DNA from: Promethearchaeota archaeon
Lineage (GTDB): Archaea; Asgardarchaeota; Lokiarchaeia; Sigyniarchaeales; Promethearchaeaceae
NCBI GenBank assembly: GCA_016933055.1
Contig: JAFGBS010000001.1
Span: 186,001-250,000 of the forward strand
Direction: 5' to 3'
DNA length: 64,000 bases
Shown: positions 24,351 to 33,731 of the stretch, piece by piece
How the letters are laid out: every line of letters starts with the position of its first letter
Position numbering within the stretch: position 1 is the stretch's first letter
The notes under the pieces: generated by a model
What the model was told of the DNA's origin: nothing
The model's input: only the letters and a program-made list of their open reading frames with translations
Databases searched by the model: none
Made by a program: the position numbers and the translations under genes

Positions 24351-24809
24351 ATGTGGCGGAAGTTTCGAGATAGTGTTACGACAAAGCAAGTTAAGCGGAT
24401 AAAAGGACGAAAGACCTCATTACTATACCAAAATCAAATACTAAAAGTACAACAAATCTTCACATATTCCTCACGTAAACGAATTTTTTATCAGTTTTTT
24501 GTCAAGGGGAATCTCCCCCATATTCAAAAAAATAAGAAGCAAACGCAATTTTTAGGAATCCAGCTTAGTAAAGGATCTTCCCTTCTCCTCACTCATCTTA
24601 TTCGAGAAGTGCTGAAATGCAACGGATCCAGGGAGTTTTTTTTTATTCAGTATCCTGTCTATTCGCAAACCAATATTCAATACTTAATTTTATTAATACG
24701 TCTTTATGAAGATAGTCCGATTCATGAATATGAACAGAAATTAATGAAACTTCAAGATGAATTTACTAATACAATCAAATCATTAGTAAAGAGTGCTTTC
24801 AGAGATTAA
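24351..24809 (+). CDS. Unknown 152-aa basic protein
   Basis: A strongly basic, aromatic-rich soluble protein. The ATG at 24351 is taken as start (MWRKFRDSVTTKQVKRIKGR); the frame opens earlier but that part overlaps the membrane-protein gene. Strand-like pieces (FLGIQLSKGSSLLL, EFFFIQYPVYS) are followed by C-terminal helices (LMKLQDEFTNTIKSLV). The positive N-terminus could bind nucleic acid. It sits 30 bases before pyruvate kinase and may be in the same transcript. No family recognised. Confidence 0.55.
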   Translation: MWRKFRDSVTTKQVKRIKGRKTSLLYQNQILKVQQIFTYSSRKRIFYQFFVKGNLPHIQKNKKQTQFLGIQLSKGSSLLLTHLIREVLKCNGSREFFFIQYPVYSQTNIQYLILLIRLYEDSPIHEYEQKLMKLQDEFTNTIKSLVKSAFRD

Positions 24810-24839
24810 AACCTACATTAATATATCAATCTTGTTTTT

Positions 24840-26327
24840 ATGATCTCGACGATCATGGGAAAATTAATTGAATCTAAAATTGTATGCACATTGGGTCCTG
24901 CAACCGATACAAAGGAAAAAATACGGGAATTAATTGATGCTGGAATGAATATAGCTCGATTGAATTTTAGCCACGGATCGCATACATATCATGAGAATGT
25001 AATAAAAACTATTCGTGAGATTTCCGATTCCACTGCAATCCTATGTGATATACAAGGTCCAAAAATTCGGATCGGAAAATTACTTGAACCAACAATGTTG
25101 ATACAAGGAGATTTTATTAAAATCACAACTGAAGAAAACTGGGTCGGAACTAAGGAGAAAATACCCATATCATACAGAGGTTTTTTGAATGATGTAAAAC
25201 CGGGGGACATTGTATATATAAATGATGGTTTGGTCAAGCTTGTTATTAAAGAGATCAAAAAAGAAGGTAAGTATGCATTATGTGAAGTACTTTTGGGAGG
25301 ACTAATTTCAGACGGTAAAGGCGTTAACATTCCCAGTGGAAAATTAAGTACTGCTAATCCGACTGAAAAAGATATTAAAGATCTTCGCTTCATTGGAACA
25401 CTGAAACCTGATTTCGTAGCTGTCTCCTTTGTGTCTCAAGCTTCCGAAGTAGAAGATGTAAGACGAATGTTAGCTAACGAGGGTTCTCAAGACACAAAAA
25501 TCATAAGTAAAATCGAACGTGCCGTTGCTTTAGATAATTTCGAAGAAATTTTAGAAGTATCTGACGGAATAATGATTGCTCGCGGGGATCTAGGCGTAGA
25601 AATCCCTTATAAAGAACTCCCCGTTAAACAAAAAGAACTTATCAGGCAGTGCAATATTCATTCCATACCGGTCATCGTTGCCACCCAAATGTTGGAATCC
25701 ATGATTTTTCAACCTCGACCTACTAGGGCGGAAGTGTCTGATGTATTTAATGCAATATTTGAAAGATCCGATGCAGTAATGTTATCGGGAGAAACCTCAG
25801 TGGGAAAATATCCCATTCGCACCGTTCAAACAATGCGTGAAATTGTAAATCTCGCCGAGGAATATATTATTCCTTTAAATCCTGATGAATTAGATTCTCC
25901 TAAACAAGAAATTTACGAAACAATAGGACATGGGATATTTACATTATCAGAAGAATTCAATCAACTGAATTATCGAGGTAAAATCATATGCTTTACACGT
26001 GGTGGAAAATCTGCACGAATGATTTCCAAATATCGTCCTCCTCTCCCCATTATTGCTATAACGGATAGTAAATCTATAGCAAGGCAATTAAACCTAATAT
26101 GGGGTATCAATCCTGTATTCATGGAAAATTTGAATATATCTCAACATTCTACTGGTGAGTTTTACAGTCCAGAGCGAATAATCAGTGAGGGTTTGCAAAT
26201 TTTGCATAATGATGGGCTTATTGAGAAGAACGAACATGTAATTATTTCGATTCCCTCTCGAATTGCTCCCGAACGGTCTGCTTTAATTGGAATGTATTAT
26301 GTAAAGGATATTCTCAATTATTCTTAA
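24840..26327 (+). CDS. pyk: Pyruvate kinase
   Basis: The final glycolytic step: phosphoenolpyruvate plus ADP to pyruvate plus ATP. The TIM-barrel start SKIVCTLGPATDTKEKI and NIARLNFSHGSH are unmistakable. The B domain inserts after ILCDIQGPKIRIGKL. The active-site strand IISKIERAVALDNFEEIL contains the catalytic Lys, followed by GIMIARGDLGVEIP and the signature VIVATQMLESMIFQPRPTRAEVSDV. The regulatory C-terminal domain runs to residue 495, so the enzyme is full length. A second ATG at 24855 (MGKLIESK) may be the true start. Confidence 0.97.
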   Translation: MISTIMGKLIESKIVCTLGPATDTKEKIRELIDAGMNIARLNFSHGSHTYHENVIKTIREISDSTAILCDIQGPKIRIGKLLEPTMLIQGDFIKITTEENWVGTKEKIPISYRGFLNDVKPGDIVYINDGLVKLVIKEIKKEGKYALCEVLLGGLISDGKGVNIPSGKLSTANPTEKDIKDLRFIGTLKPDFVAVSFVSQASEVEDVRRMLANEGSQDTKIISKIERAVALDNFEEILEVSDGIMIARGDLGVEIPYKELPVKQKELIRQCNIHSIPVIVATQMLESMIFQPRPTRAEVSDVFNAIFERSDAVMLSGETSVGKYPIRTVQTMREIVNLAEEYIIPLNPDELDSPKQEIYETIGHGIFTLSEEFNQLNYRGKIICFTRGGKSARMISKYRPPLPIIAITDSKSIARQLNLIWGINPVFMENLNISQHSTGEFYSPERIISEGLQILHNDGLIEKNEHVIISIPSRIAPERSALIGMYYVKDILNYS

Positions 26328-26345
26328 ACTATCCATAGATTCTCT

Positions 26346-27014
26346 CTACCATTGAATTAAGTGGGGAATACCTAGTTGGATAGGTTTAATTATTGCACTG
26401 GGTATTACATAATCGAAAATAGATTGAAGGACATTTGCAAATATAACGGTAATCACAATAGCAGTCCACCCATCGATTGAATCTAGCCATAGAAATGCCA
26501 ACGTGTGAGTATTCCAAAGTTGAAAATCGGAATAGATCGTAAGCATGGCGATGACATTTAATGGAACCATCAACACAAGACGAATAATCACGCTAAAAAT
26601 CCAATTGAACGCTAGATATTTTGTCTTGAGAGAGGTTGTATTGTTTATTGGATGTTTTCGTATTTTTTCAATAATATAGGGGACGATAATTAAAGGAATT
26701 GTTGCCGTAAATTTGAATATAGGTCCGAATGGAGCAAAAGGATCAAATGGAAATAAAAGAAACATCCCAATCACTGAGGTTAGAATACCTGCTTCATATC
26801 CAAATACAAAAAATGATAAAATCCAAATGACAGAAACGGGATCAAACCATGCTAAGCCCCAAGCGAATCTTGGTAAAAACTCAGTGGTAAGTAACGAGAT
26901 GACAAGCGAGATAGCACTGAAAATTGCCCCTCCCGAAATCTTGATGACGAGAGAGTATTTTTTCTTTTGATTGGTTGTGTCTTCTACTCGTGTTTCTGGT
27001 TTGGATGTAGCCAT
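26346..27014 (-). CDS. ECF transporter S-component-like membrane protein
   Basis: A 222-residue membrane protein with five or six helices. A pattern of a helix (SGGAIFSAISLVISLL), then WGLAWFDPVSVIWILSFFVFGYEAGILTSVIG, then a reentrant PFGPIFKFTATIPLII segment resembles the substrate-binding S components of energy-coupling factor transporters for vitamins and queuosine precursors. No T component or ECF ATPase is adjacent. The neighbouring ABC ATPase belongs to another family. It may pair with a shared ECF module elsewhere. The substrate cannot be predicted. Confidence 0.68.
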   Translation of the reverse strand: MATSKPETRVEDTTNQKKKYSLVIKISGGAIFSAISLVISLLTTEFLPRFAWGLAWFDPVSVIWILSFFVFGYEAGILTSVIGMFLLFPFDPFAPFGPIFKFTATIPLIIVPYIIEKIRKHPINNTTSLKTKYLAFNWIFSVIIRLVLMVPLNVIAMLTIYSDFQLWNTHTLAFLWLDSIDGWTAIVITVIFANVLQSIFDYVIPSAIIKPIQLGIPHLIQW

Positions 27015-27098
27015 ACTATAAAAATTAAGGAATTAATTTATAAAGTTAATCTATTTTGGAGCAGTGAACTTCATTTATAAGTAATGTTTACAGAAACG

Positions 27099-28139
27099 TT
27101 AAACTAAATCTCGAGTAATATCATATACTGCACAGTTCTCAAAACTGATCTGGTGGCAATCCTTGCAAAATATCGTAGCACGCGTAGTGATTTGGTTATT
27201 AATAATTTGAAATTGCCCCCTTTCTTGGTCCCATTTCTTTAATATATTTTCCGAATGACATAACGGACAAGCCTTAATTTCTTTAAATTCTTGCATTCGA
27301 AAAGCGGGATTAAAAACTTTTTCAGCCTCATCATATACATGGTTCATCGCCTCCGCTTCCTCCGAAATACCATTTCCATCAGATTTGCCTTTATCAATAT
27401 TTTGTTTTCCTAATTCCCGTATGATCTGACCATCTTTCAGAATTAACGTACGATCTGCAATTTTGCGTAAATTTGCATTATGAGTTACAATTACGAGAGA
27501 TTTCTCCGAATTTAAATCTATATAGTTGCGGAAGATTTCCATTACTTTTTTTTCTGCAATAGAATCTATATTTCCAGTGGGTTCATCTGCCAGTAAAATT
27601 AAAGGGTCATTAGCAATGGCAGAGGCAATCGCTACTCTTTGTTTTTCACCCCCACTAAGACTAAAAGGGCGGTGATTAGCTCTATCCTTAATATCCACTT
27701 CTTTTAGCAATTCTTCTACTCGCTGTTTCCGATAACTTGTAGGAGCATCCGAAATAATTAATGGGAGTTCAATATTTCCTTTAGCAGTTAAGCTCGGGAC
27801 TAAATTAAAAAATTGAAATACTATACCAATCTTCTTTTGAAGATGCTTTTGGATTTCGTCATCCCTAAGTTTAGTTACATCCCGTCCATCCACATAGATT
27901 TTTCCCGCGGTAGGTTCCACCATTCCTGATATCAAGTTTAATAATGTGGTTTTCCCTGATCCAGAGGGCCCCATTACAACAACGATCTCTCCTTGGTTAA
28001 TTTTGATATTGATATTTCGTAGTGCAACTACTTCAAGATTTCCTTGTTTGAAGATCTTGTAAACATTTTTACATTCAATATTGACTTTTTTTTCTTTGAA
28101 TTGCATACTATCTGTTTTATTGATGCTCACGATATTCAC
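27099..28139 (-). CDS. ABC transporter ATPase (LolD/MacB-type) with C-terminal zinc ribbon
   Basis: ATP-binding subunit for the FtsX-like permease just upstream (three-base gap). Walker A GPSGSGKTT is at about 57-65, the Q-loop is FQFFNLVPSL, the signature LSGGEKQRVAIASAIA, Walker B ILLADEPTGNID and H-loop VTHN. The ABC domain ends near residue 235. A roughly 55-residue linker follows, then a C-terminal zinc ribbon with CPLC at 291-294 and CKDC at 325-328, which ordinary LolD/MacB ATPases do not have. This class usually drives lipoprotein release or mechanotransmission rather than classic transport. The added zinc ribbon suggests a regulatory or partner-binding surface; that is inference. Confidence 0.92.
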   Translation of the reverse strand: MNIVSINKTDSMQFKEKKVNIECKNVYKIFKQGNLEVVALRNINIKINQGEIVVVMGPSGSGKTTLLNLISGMVEPTAGKIYVDGRDVTKLRDDEIQKHLQKKIGIVFQFFNLVPSLTAKGNIELPLIISDAPTSYRKQRVEELLKEVDIKDRANHRPFSLSGGEKQRVAIASAIANDPLILLADEPTGNIDSIAEKKVMEIFRNYIDLNSEKSLVIVTHNANLRKIADRTLILKDGQIIRELGKQNIDKGKSDGNGISEEAEAMNHVYDEAEKVFNPAFRMQEFKEIKACPLCHSENILKKWDQERGQFQIINNQITTRATIFCKDCHQISFENCAVYDITRDLV

Positions 28140-28142
28140 TTT

Positions 28143-31100
28143 TTAAAATTTATATAAATATTCCGATATGGATTTGCGTGTGTCATAAAGAAATTCGATG
28201 AGAAAGATGACTAAAGAAATTCCGATCACGGAAGAAAGAATTACTATCAAATCGATTGGGTTTGTAAACATGCGGAATCTTAATCCAAAACTATAAGGAT
28301 TCATTTTCTGTCCAAGTAACAATGTCAAAGTTGAACTCAAAAAACCTATGAGAGCTCCTCCGATAATGGAGAAGAAATAAATCACAAATAATTCACCCAT
28401 AATAAATCGAAATATCCCACGTTTACCAATACCACGTGACATCAGAATTCCGTAAAATTGATGTTCTTTTTTCCGCACAGAAGTTAGAAGAATTGGAAGT
28501 CCCAATGCTACTTGTATTAATACCACGATAAAGATAAGATAGGACATTTTGTAAATTAGTAGGGGATTTATGCTACTTGAAACATCTTTTTGGATTGATT
28601 TCCATTCGTGATTATAGTGGTGGTAATCAGAAACATAAAAGGGAGAATACGATTTAGTTTTGTTGTCTAGATACTCTTCGACAAGATCTAAATCCCCCTC
28701 TACTAAATCCATATCAATTTCAACCAAAGACAGCATTTGAGGAGCGTGTAACATATAATCTAAACCTTGGAATGGTAATGCACTAACATCTATGACAATG
28801 AATTCTGCGGGGTCTAAATACGACTCTTCTACGGGCCGGATATATAATCCGGGAAAATATTCCGCCACGGCAACAATTCTAACAGGGATGTAAAAACCAT
28901 TCGTAAAAGCCGTAAGGATATTCAATCGAGAGTCATAATAACGATAATCAATAAATACGATTTCACCTTCACTCACACTATTACTGCTTAAATATCGTTC
29001 ATTTACAATTGCTCCGGGTATTCCGTCACCGTTGGGATCCTGAAGATTGAATTCAATGACTTCAACCAGTTTTGAAATAAAATCTTTATCGGGTAGCATT
29101 TTATCTGCATTTAACATCATTGTTACATAGCTACTCAAATCAACGTAATACTGAAATAATTGGATATAAGATGAGGAACGGTGTCGATAAACTACTAATG
29201 CTTCTTCAACGAGAGGATCACCCTCATTCGTGGTGATGGATTTTAATCGTTCTATTAAAAGCTCGACATCACCACTATTGGTTAAATTTGTACTAAAGGT
29301 CGTACTTTTTTGGATATCCGTACCAATCTGAAAATTCTCGTACATATTATCTATACTATAAAGCGAATACGTCATCACGTTCATATGGACAAATATCGAA
29401 GTGAAAATGCCCAATAATAGTATAACAGAGATATATTGCTTCTTTTTAATCATCTGTAAACCGAGTAAATAAGACTTTTTTTTCAAGAAAGGCTTAGCTA
29501 AGAAACGAGATATGCGCGCTAAAAATTTAGGAGATTCCTTGGTAAAAATGCGGATAATCCCCACTGTAAGAAAAATCGGTACAATTATTAACAGCAGACT
29601 AACAAAACCATAAATAATGGAAGATATTGAGAATTCTGCGATAGATAATAGCCAATATAAATTCGAACGCTCCGCAAATACCATAAATATATAATAATAA
29701 ACAGGGAGTAAACCGATTGTAATAAACAAAATACTCCATTTTTGAATTTTTCTCTGCTTTTCGGTTATCGCATCCTTATATTCCCTTTTCTCTTCTCGAA
29801 CATGCTTCCGCAATTCTGCTGATGATTTATCTGTAGACATATATATAGTTTGTTCATCAAATTCCATATCCATTTCTTCAGTACCGATTGCAGTCAGCAA
29901 TTCAGATGTTTTAAGTTTCGAGACATAATACATACTACTAATACTTGTTAATAATGAGAGAATGATTCCTAATGCGATAGAGATGATGATAGATGATTGT
30001 TTTGCGAATAAGGTAATTTCTAAAGCAACAAATTGAGTGTATACCATGGGTCTTACCCAAAGATCATGCCCATAAAAAGTTGCAAATCCTAATAGAGATC
30101 CCAATACAGAGGATACCACGCCATTAACTAATGCCTCCAAGAAGATTTGATTACGGACCATGCGTTTTGAGACCCCTTTACTTCGCAACAATAAAAATTC
30201 ATCGATTTTATTCTGGGTAGCCGATTTCGATGCAAACGATCCTACTATCAAAGCCACAATGAGAATTGGGAGATTAATAATTTGAGATAACAATCTCATT
30301 CGATTGGAGGTTTCAAATAAAATTTGAAGCGGTTCACTAATCATGTCATAAAGAAGTACTTGACTGGGTAAATCACGATAAAGTGTATTTTTTTCAATTG
30401 CAATAGAACGATCTGGAGGAAAAATGTTGAAAAATGAGGTGAAATCTCTGTTTATATTCACTCCATAACCCGATAAAGAATAGAAATAGGGAGCTCCCGT
30501 ATTATTCAAAGCGTCAAGAACATTTCCATAATACATTTGAAATGGATGGGAGTTATTAGTAAAATCAGAATAGGATAATACGGGAACTTTACGTGCCCGT
30601 AAAGTTAAGCGAGATACATCTGCAGGTGTTTTTAGCTCAGCTATTTCTTCTTGTGTCATACCATAATAGAAGGTCTCATAATCAAGGGTAGTATTTACAA
30701 TTCGATATTCTTCAAAAGCTACTTGGGGGATGTAAGTTCCCACAATAGTTATGTTAGGAATATCTATAAAATACGGGTCTTCGAAATAACTGGGTTGGTA
30801 AAAGGTGTGAAGATCAATAGTCGATCCCACTTCGATCTGCATCTTTATGCTGACAATATGGTCAATAAGAATTTCATTCTGATTTTGTGGGGTATCTCCT
30901 TCTACGATTTTATAGAATTGGCTAAATCTGGAGGAGTTATAAAAATTTTGGTCGAATATTATTGTATAAAGCGAGAAATATTCATATTCATTATAAAAAT
31001 ACGCTCTATCAGCACCGATTGTTAAGTATCTATAAATATTTTGCACTTCCAAATTCGTCGCTGCAAAACTCTCAATAACGGATGAATCAGTCATTTCAAA

Positions 31101-31337
31101 TACAGCCGAACAATTGACTTGCTGATAATTTTTATTATGACTTACGGTGAAATCAGCAAACATATCAAATTGGGAGGAGGATCGCAATGCATCTCTTTCA
31201 AATGCATCAAAATAATAAAATAAACCAGCAATCATAGAAATTGCAATCGCTAGTGTTAGAATCGTCATCAAAGAACGGCGAACATTGTACATTGCTTGCC
31301 GAAAATTAAAATTAAATTTTTTAAACATGCAGAGCAC
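28143..31337 (-). CDS. Large FtsX/MacB-like ABC permease
   Basis: A 1064-residue permease for the adjacent ATPase. It starts with a cytoplasmic stretch and a first helix (LMTILTLAIAISMIAGLFYYF), then a large extracytoplasmic domain (about 40-350), two groups of membrane helices around 355-480, a cytoplasmic basic segment, more helices near 530-660, a second large extracytoplasmic domain (about 665-925) and a final FtsX-like helix group at 930-1060. The duplicated FtsX layout (two modules) is typical of archaeal lipoprotein-type permeases. The extracytoplasmic domains have no motifs I recognise. The cargo is unknown. Upstream of it in the same strand are the three RFC genes. Confidence 0.88.
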   Translation of the reverse strand: MLCMFKKFNFNFRQAMYNVRRSLMTILTLAIAISMIAGLFYYFDAFERDALRSSSQFDMFADFTVSHNKNYQQVNCSAVFEMTDSSVIESFAATNLEVQNIYRYLTIGADRAYFYNEYEYFSLYTIIFDQNFYNSSRFSQFYKIVEGDTPQNQNEILIDHIVSIKMQIEVGSTIDLHTFYQPSYFEDPYFIDIPNITIVGTYIPQVAFEEYRIVNTTLDYETFYYGMTQEEIAELKTPADVSRLTLRARKVPVLSYSDFTNNSHPFQMYYGNVLDALNNTGAPYFYSLSGYGVNINRDFTSFFNIFPPDRSIAIEKNTLYRDLPSQVLLYDMISEPLQILFETSNRMRLLSQIINLPILIVALIVGSFASKSATQNKIDEFLLLRSKGVSKRMVRNQIFLEALVNGVVSSVLGSLLGFATFYGHDLWVRPMVYTQFVALEITLFAKQSSIIISIALGIILSLLTSISSMYYVSKLKTSELLTAIGTEEMDMEFDEQTIYMSTDKSSAELRKHVREEKREYKDAITEKQRKIQKWSILFITIGLLPVYYYIFMVFAERSNLYWLLSIAEFSISSIIYGFVSLLLIIVPIFLTVGIIRIFTKESPKFLARISRFLAKPFLKKKSYLLGLQMIKKKQYISVILLLGIFTSIFVHMNVMTYSLYSIDNMYENFQIGTDIQKSTTFSTNLTNSGDVELLIERLKSITTNEGDPLVEEALVVYRHRSSSYIQLFQYYVDLSSYVTMMLNADKMLPDKDFISKLVEVIEFNLQDPNGDGIPGAIVNERYLSSNSVSEGEIVFIDYRYYDSRLNILTAFTNGFYIPVRIVAVAEYFPGLYIRPVEESYLDPAEFIVIDVSALPFQGLDYMLHAPQMLSLVEIDMDLVEGDLDLVEEYLDNKTKSYSPFYVSDYHHYNHEWKSIQKDVSSSINPLLIYKMSYLIFIVVLIQVALGLPILLTSVRKKEHQFYGILMSRGIGKRGIFRFIMGELFVIYFFSIIGGALIGFLSSTLTLLLGQKMNPYSFGLRFRMFTNPIDLIVILSSVIGISLVIFLIEFLYDTRKSISEYLYKF

Positions 31338-31411
31338 ACATTGAATTCTTAGCTAGCTCTTTAGTCGATTATTTTTAAGAATTCTCTTACTTTTGTTTAA
31401 AAAAGTGTAAT

Positions 31412-32677
31412 TTAATTAACAAATTTTTTTAATTCAGCAGAATTTATGTCTAATTCTGTAGCGATTTGTACCAGTCTCTTGTTCCTTGTAGGTTCATCGT
31501 AAATGGATAAAATCTCATTAATCTGAGGAATTATTTGATTTACAATATCGAGCTTGGATTTGTAGAAAAAATTCTGCAATTCTTCAAGTAGTGTTTCGCC
31601 TGTAAACCTAAATCGAAGGTTTCCTAAATTTGGCATTTTGAACTTTTTATAACCTTTTGAAATTGTTTGTGTAACAGAAACGATCACTCCCCCTGAAACC
31701 AAATCAAAAAAGTAGGATAATAATGAAAAATCCATCCTAGTCATAATTTGATTCATTAAGTTATCTGCATCCAATAAGGTGTTGAATATTTCTTTTCTAT
31801 CTTTTCTATCTAAAATTACTGCTTTCATGTTAGCGTGGATAATTTTATGGATAATTTTGTAGTCAAAATCAATATTGGATAGGATGTCTCTGGCTTTCCG
31901 AATGGTTTTTTGTTCAAACATCGATTGAAGGAAGCTGAATATTTTCTCTTGAATATCACGATGCATATCTAAAAATTCCATATCGGTAAAGACACCTTGT
32001 GAGAGGGCTTGCAAATCATTAATTGCCGAGCGCATATCTCCTCCAGAATTCATCGCGATTGCTTCAACGATCTCATCATCTACTTTCAAGTTTTCTTTTT
32101 CCGCAATTTCCTTCAATAAGTTTGAAATTGTTGCTTTTTGTAGGGATCTACATGGTATTTTTGTAGAAATATCATATAATGATTTGAATTTGGAATCATA
32201 GAAATTACATGTCAAAATTATCGGATTTTTTGTTTTTTTAATCAGCGAGACAATAGCTTTTACACCACCCCGATCACTTTTTCCACTAATTCCATCTACT
32301 TCATCGATTAAAATAATTTTTTTGCGGTTTAATTTTTCTGGCATGAGGTAGGACAATAAATCTGTGGACGATATACTTTCTTCAAGTGTTTCTACAATAG
32401 CATTTTCTGTTCTTATGTCTGATGCATTCATTTCCACTACGCTATATCCTAAATCATTTGCTACCGCGTAAACCACTGTTGTTTTACCGATCCCTGGAGG
32501 TCCTTCTAGCAATATTGCTTTTTGAGATCCACGTATTTTTCTCCCTGCATTTTGCTGTTCTTCGAAATTTTTTATAAAATCCTTTATCTTCTTTATATTT
32601 GTTGAGAAACCCACCATTTCTTTTGTGTTTTTTGGGCGATATTTTTCAACCCAAGGCAATTCTTGTGATTTTTTCAT
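31412..32677 (-). CDS. rfcL: Replication factor C large subunit (RfcL)
   Basis: Clamp-loader large subunit that opens the PCNA ring on primed DNA. The first residues LPWVEKYRPKNTKEMVG, Walker A GPPGIGKTT (59-67), MNASDIRTENAIVE and Walker B IILIDEVDGISG are diagnostic, as is GDMRSAINDLQAL in the lid domain. The equivalent of the small-subunit SRC motif is lost (STKIPCRSL), as expected for a large subunit. The 421-residue length fits. It is the last of three consecutive RFC genes transcribed from the minus strand, 10 bases after the degenerate RFC-like gene. Confidence 0.95.
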   Translation of the reverse strand: MKKSQELPWVEKYRPKNTKEMVGFSTNIKKIKDFIKNFEEQQNAGRKIRGSQKAILLEGPPGIGKTTVVYAVANDLGYSVVEMNASDIRTENAIVETLEESISSTDLLSYLMPEKLNRKKIILIDEVDGISGKSDRGGVKAIVSLIKKTKNPIILTCNFYDSKFKSLYDISTKIPCRSLQKATISNLLKEIAEKENLKVDDEIVEAIAMNSGGDMRSAINDLQALSQGVFTDMEFLDMHRDIQEKIFSFLQSMFEQKTIRKARDILSNIDFDYKIIHKIIHANMKAVILDRKDRKEIFNTLLDADNLMNQIMTRMDFSLLSYFFDLVSGGVIVSVTQTISKGYKKFKMPNLGNLRFRFTGETLLEELQNFFYKSKLDIVNQIIPQINEILSIYDEPTRNKRLVQIATELDINSAELKKFVN

Positions 32678-32687
32678 GAGATTCCCC

Positions 32688-33731
32688 TTAAGAGTATTTT
32701 GCTCCTAAATCAATCAAGCCGTAAATTAGATTATCATACATTAGATCCTGACTCGTAGAATCGATTGTGCGAAAATCGATCTGGGATAAAAGATTCACTA
32801 TATCACATTTTATTAATTCTACAACTGGCAGCTTAAACACTTCATCGCACATTATATCAATTATTTCACTGAACACACGGTTGTATTTTTGAATATTAGA
32901 TAGATTATCTTTTACTCGATTGGATTGCTGAGATAATGCATGTCGCAATAATAAACCTACTTCTTCACGCAAATCATTTTTAACCAAACGAAATATTATA
33001 TCGGGATCTATTTCCTCAGAAATAGTTGCCGCTGCTTGAAGGTGTGATATGGAATCTGCAAGACTTCCCTTGGTAGATAGATAAAGAATTTTCGAAATAT
33101 TTCCCTTTAAGATTAGATTTTCTTTTTTTGCAATGAACTCAATCCTTTCTTTAAAGGAAGGAAAATCAATTTGCTTGAAAAAAATAATATTGCAGCGGGA
33201 TATTATGGGATCGATAATCGAAGATATTTGATCGGTTAACAATATCATGCGACAATAGGAAGAATATTTTTCCATTAACCTTCGTAAACCTTGTTGTTGA
33301 TCTTCCAATAGGTGAAAATCATCAATAATCAGGAATTTAATTGGATGGAAGGAAATAGGTTTGATTTCTACAAAGGGTTTTATCCGAGAAAAAATGAATG
33401 CAGGCCATGTAAATCTTCTCCCTGCTGTACTTCCTATTCTCTTTGTGGGTATATAGGAAAGTCGTCTTGTTTCATCCCTTTCTTCTTGGGTCAAGGGATC
33501 AGAAGCATAAACGATTTTACAATTTGTACTAGAACCTTTCCCTAAAACATAATGGGTAAACAATCGGGCTACTTCCATTTTCCCATAGCCTTTTGGTCCT
33601 GTAAACAAAAGATGGGGGATATCTTGTGTCGCTGCAATTTGAGTTAAATTTGCGATCATTTCCTCCCTACCTGGTATCTCATTCAGTGATTTCGGTTGAT
33701 ATTTCAATCTCCAAAGAAAACTTTCATTCAT
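32688..33731 (-). CDS. RFC-like clamp-loader subunit with degenerate ATPase site
   Basis: This protein has the RFC layout (LKYQPKSLNEIPGREEM, AAA+ core, lid, collar) but altered catalytic motifs. Walker A reads GPKGYGKME (45-53), with Met where Thr/Ser is needed for Mg. Walker B is LIIDDFHLL (134-142), replacing DEAD by DDFH. Sensor 1 Asn is Asp (LLTDQ). The arginine-finger motif SRC at 178-180 is kept. An extra segment near 85-115 is inserted. So it probably cannot hydrolyse ATP but can complete a neighbour's site, as the eukaryotic RFC5 subunit and bacterial delta-prime do. It overlaps the RfcS gene by eight bases and precedes RfcL. Confidence 0.88.
   Translation of the reverse strand: MNESFLWRLKYQPKSLNEIPGREEMIANLTQIAATQDIPHLLFTGPKGYGKMEVARLFTHYVLGKGSSTNCKIVYASDPLTQEERDETRRLSYIPTKRIGSTAGRRFTWPAFIFSRIKPFVEIKPISFHPIKFLIIDDFHLLEDQQQGLRRLMEKYSSYCRMILLTDQISSIIDPIISRCNIIFFKQIDFPSFKERIEFIAKKENLILKGNISKILYLSTKGSLADSISHLQAAATISEEIDPDIIFRLVKNDLREEVGLLLRHALSQQSNRVKDNLSNIQKYNRVFSEIIDIMCDEVFKLPVVELIKCDIVNLLSQIDFRTIDSTSQDLMYDNLIYGLIDLGAKYS

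Noticed and set aside
24989..25393. 134-residue open frame on the minus strand
   Set aside because: It lies entirely antisense to the pyruvate kinase gene, whose motifs are certain, so it is a shadow frame.
30651..31025. 124-residue plus-strand frame
   Set aside because: It is antisense to the FtsX-like permease and has no ribosome-binding site or family pattern.
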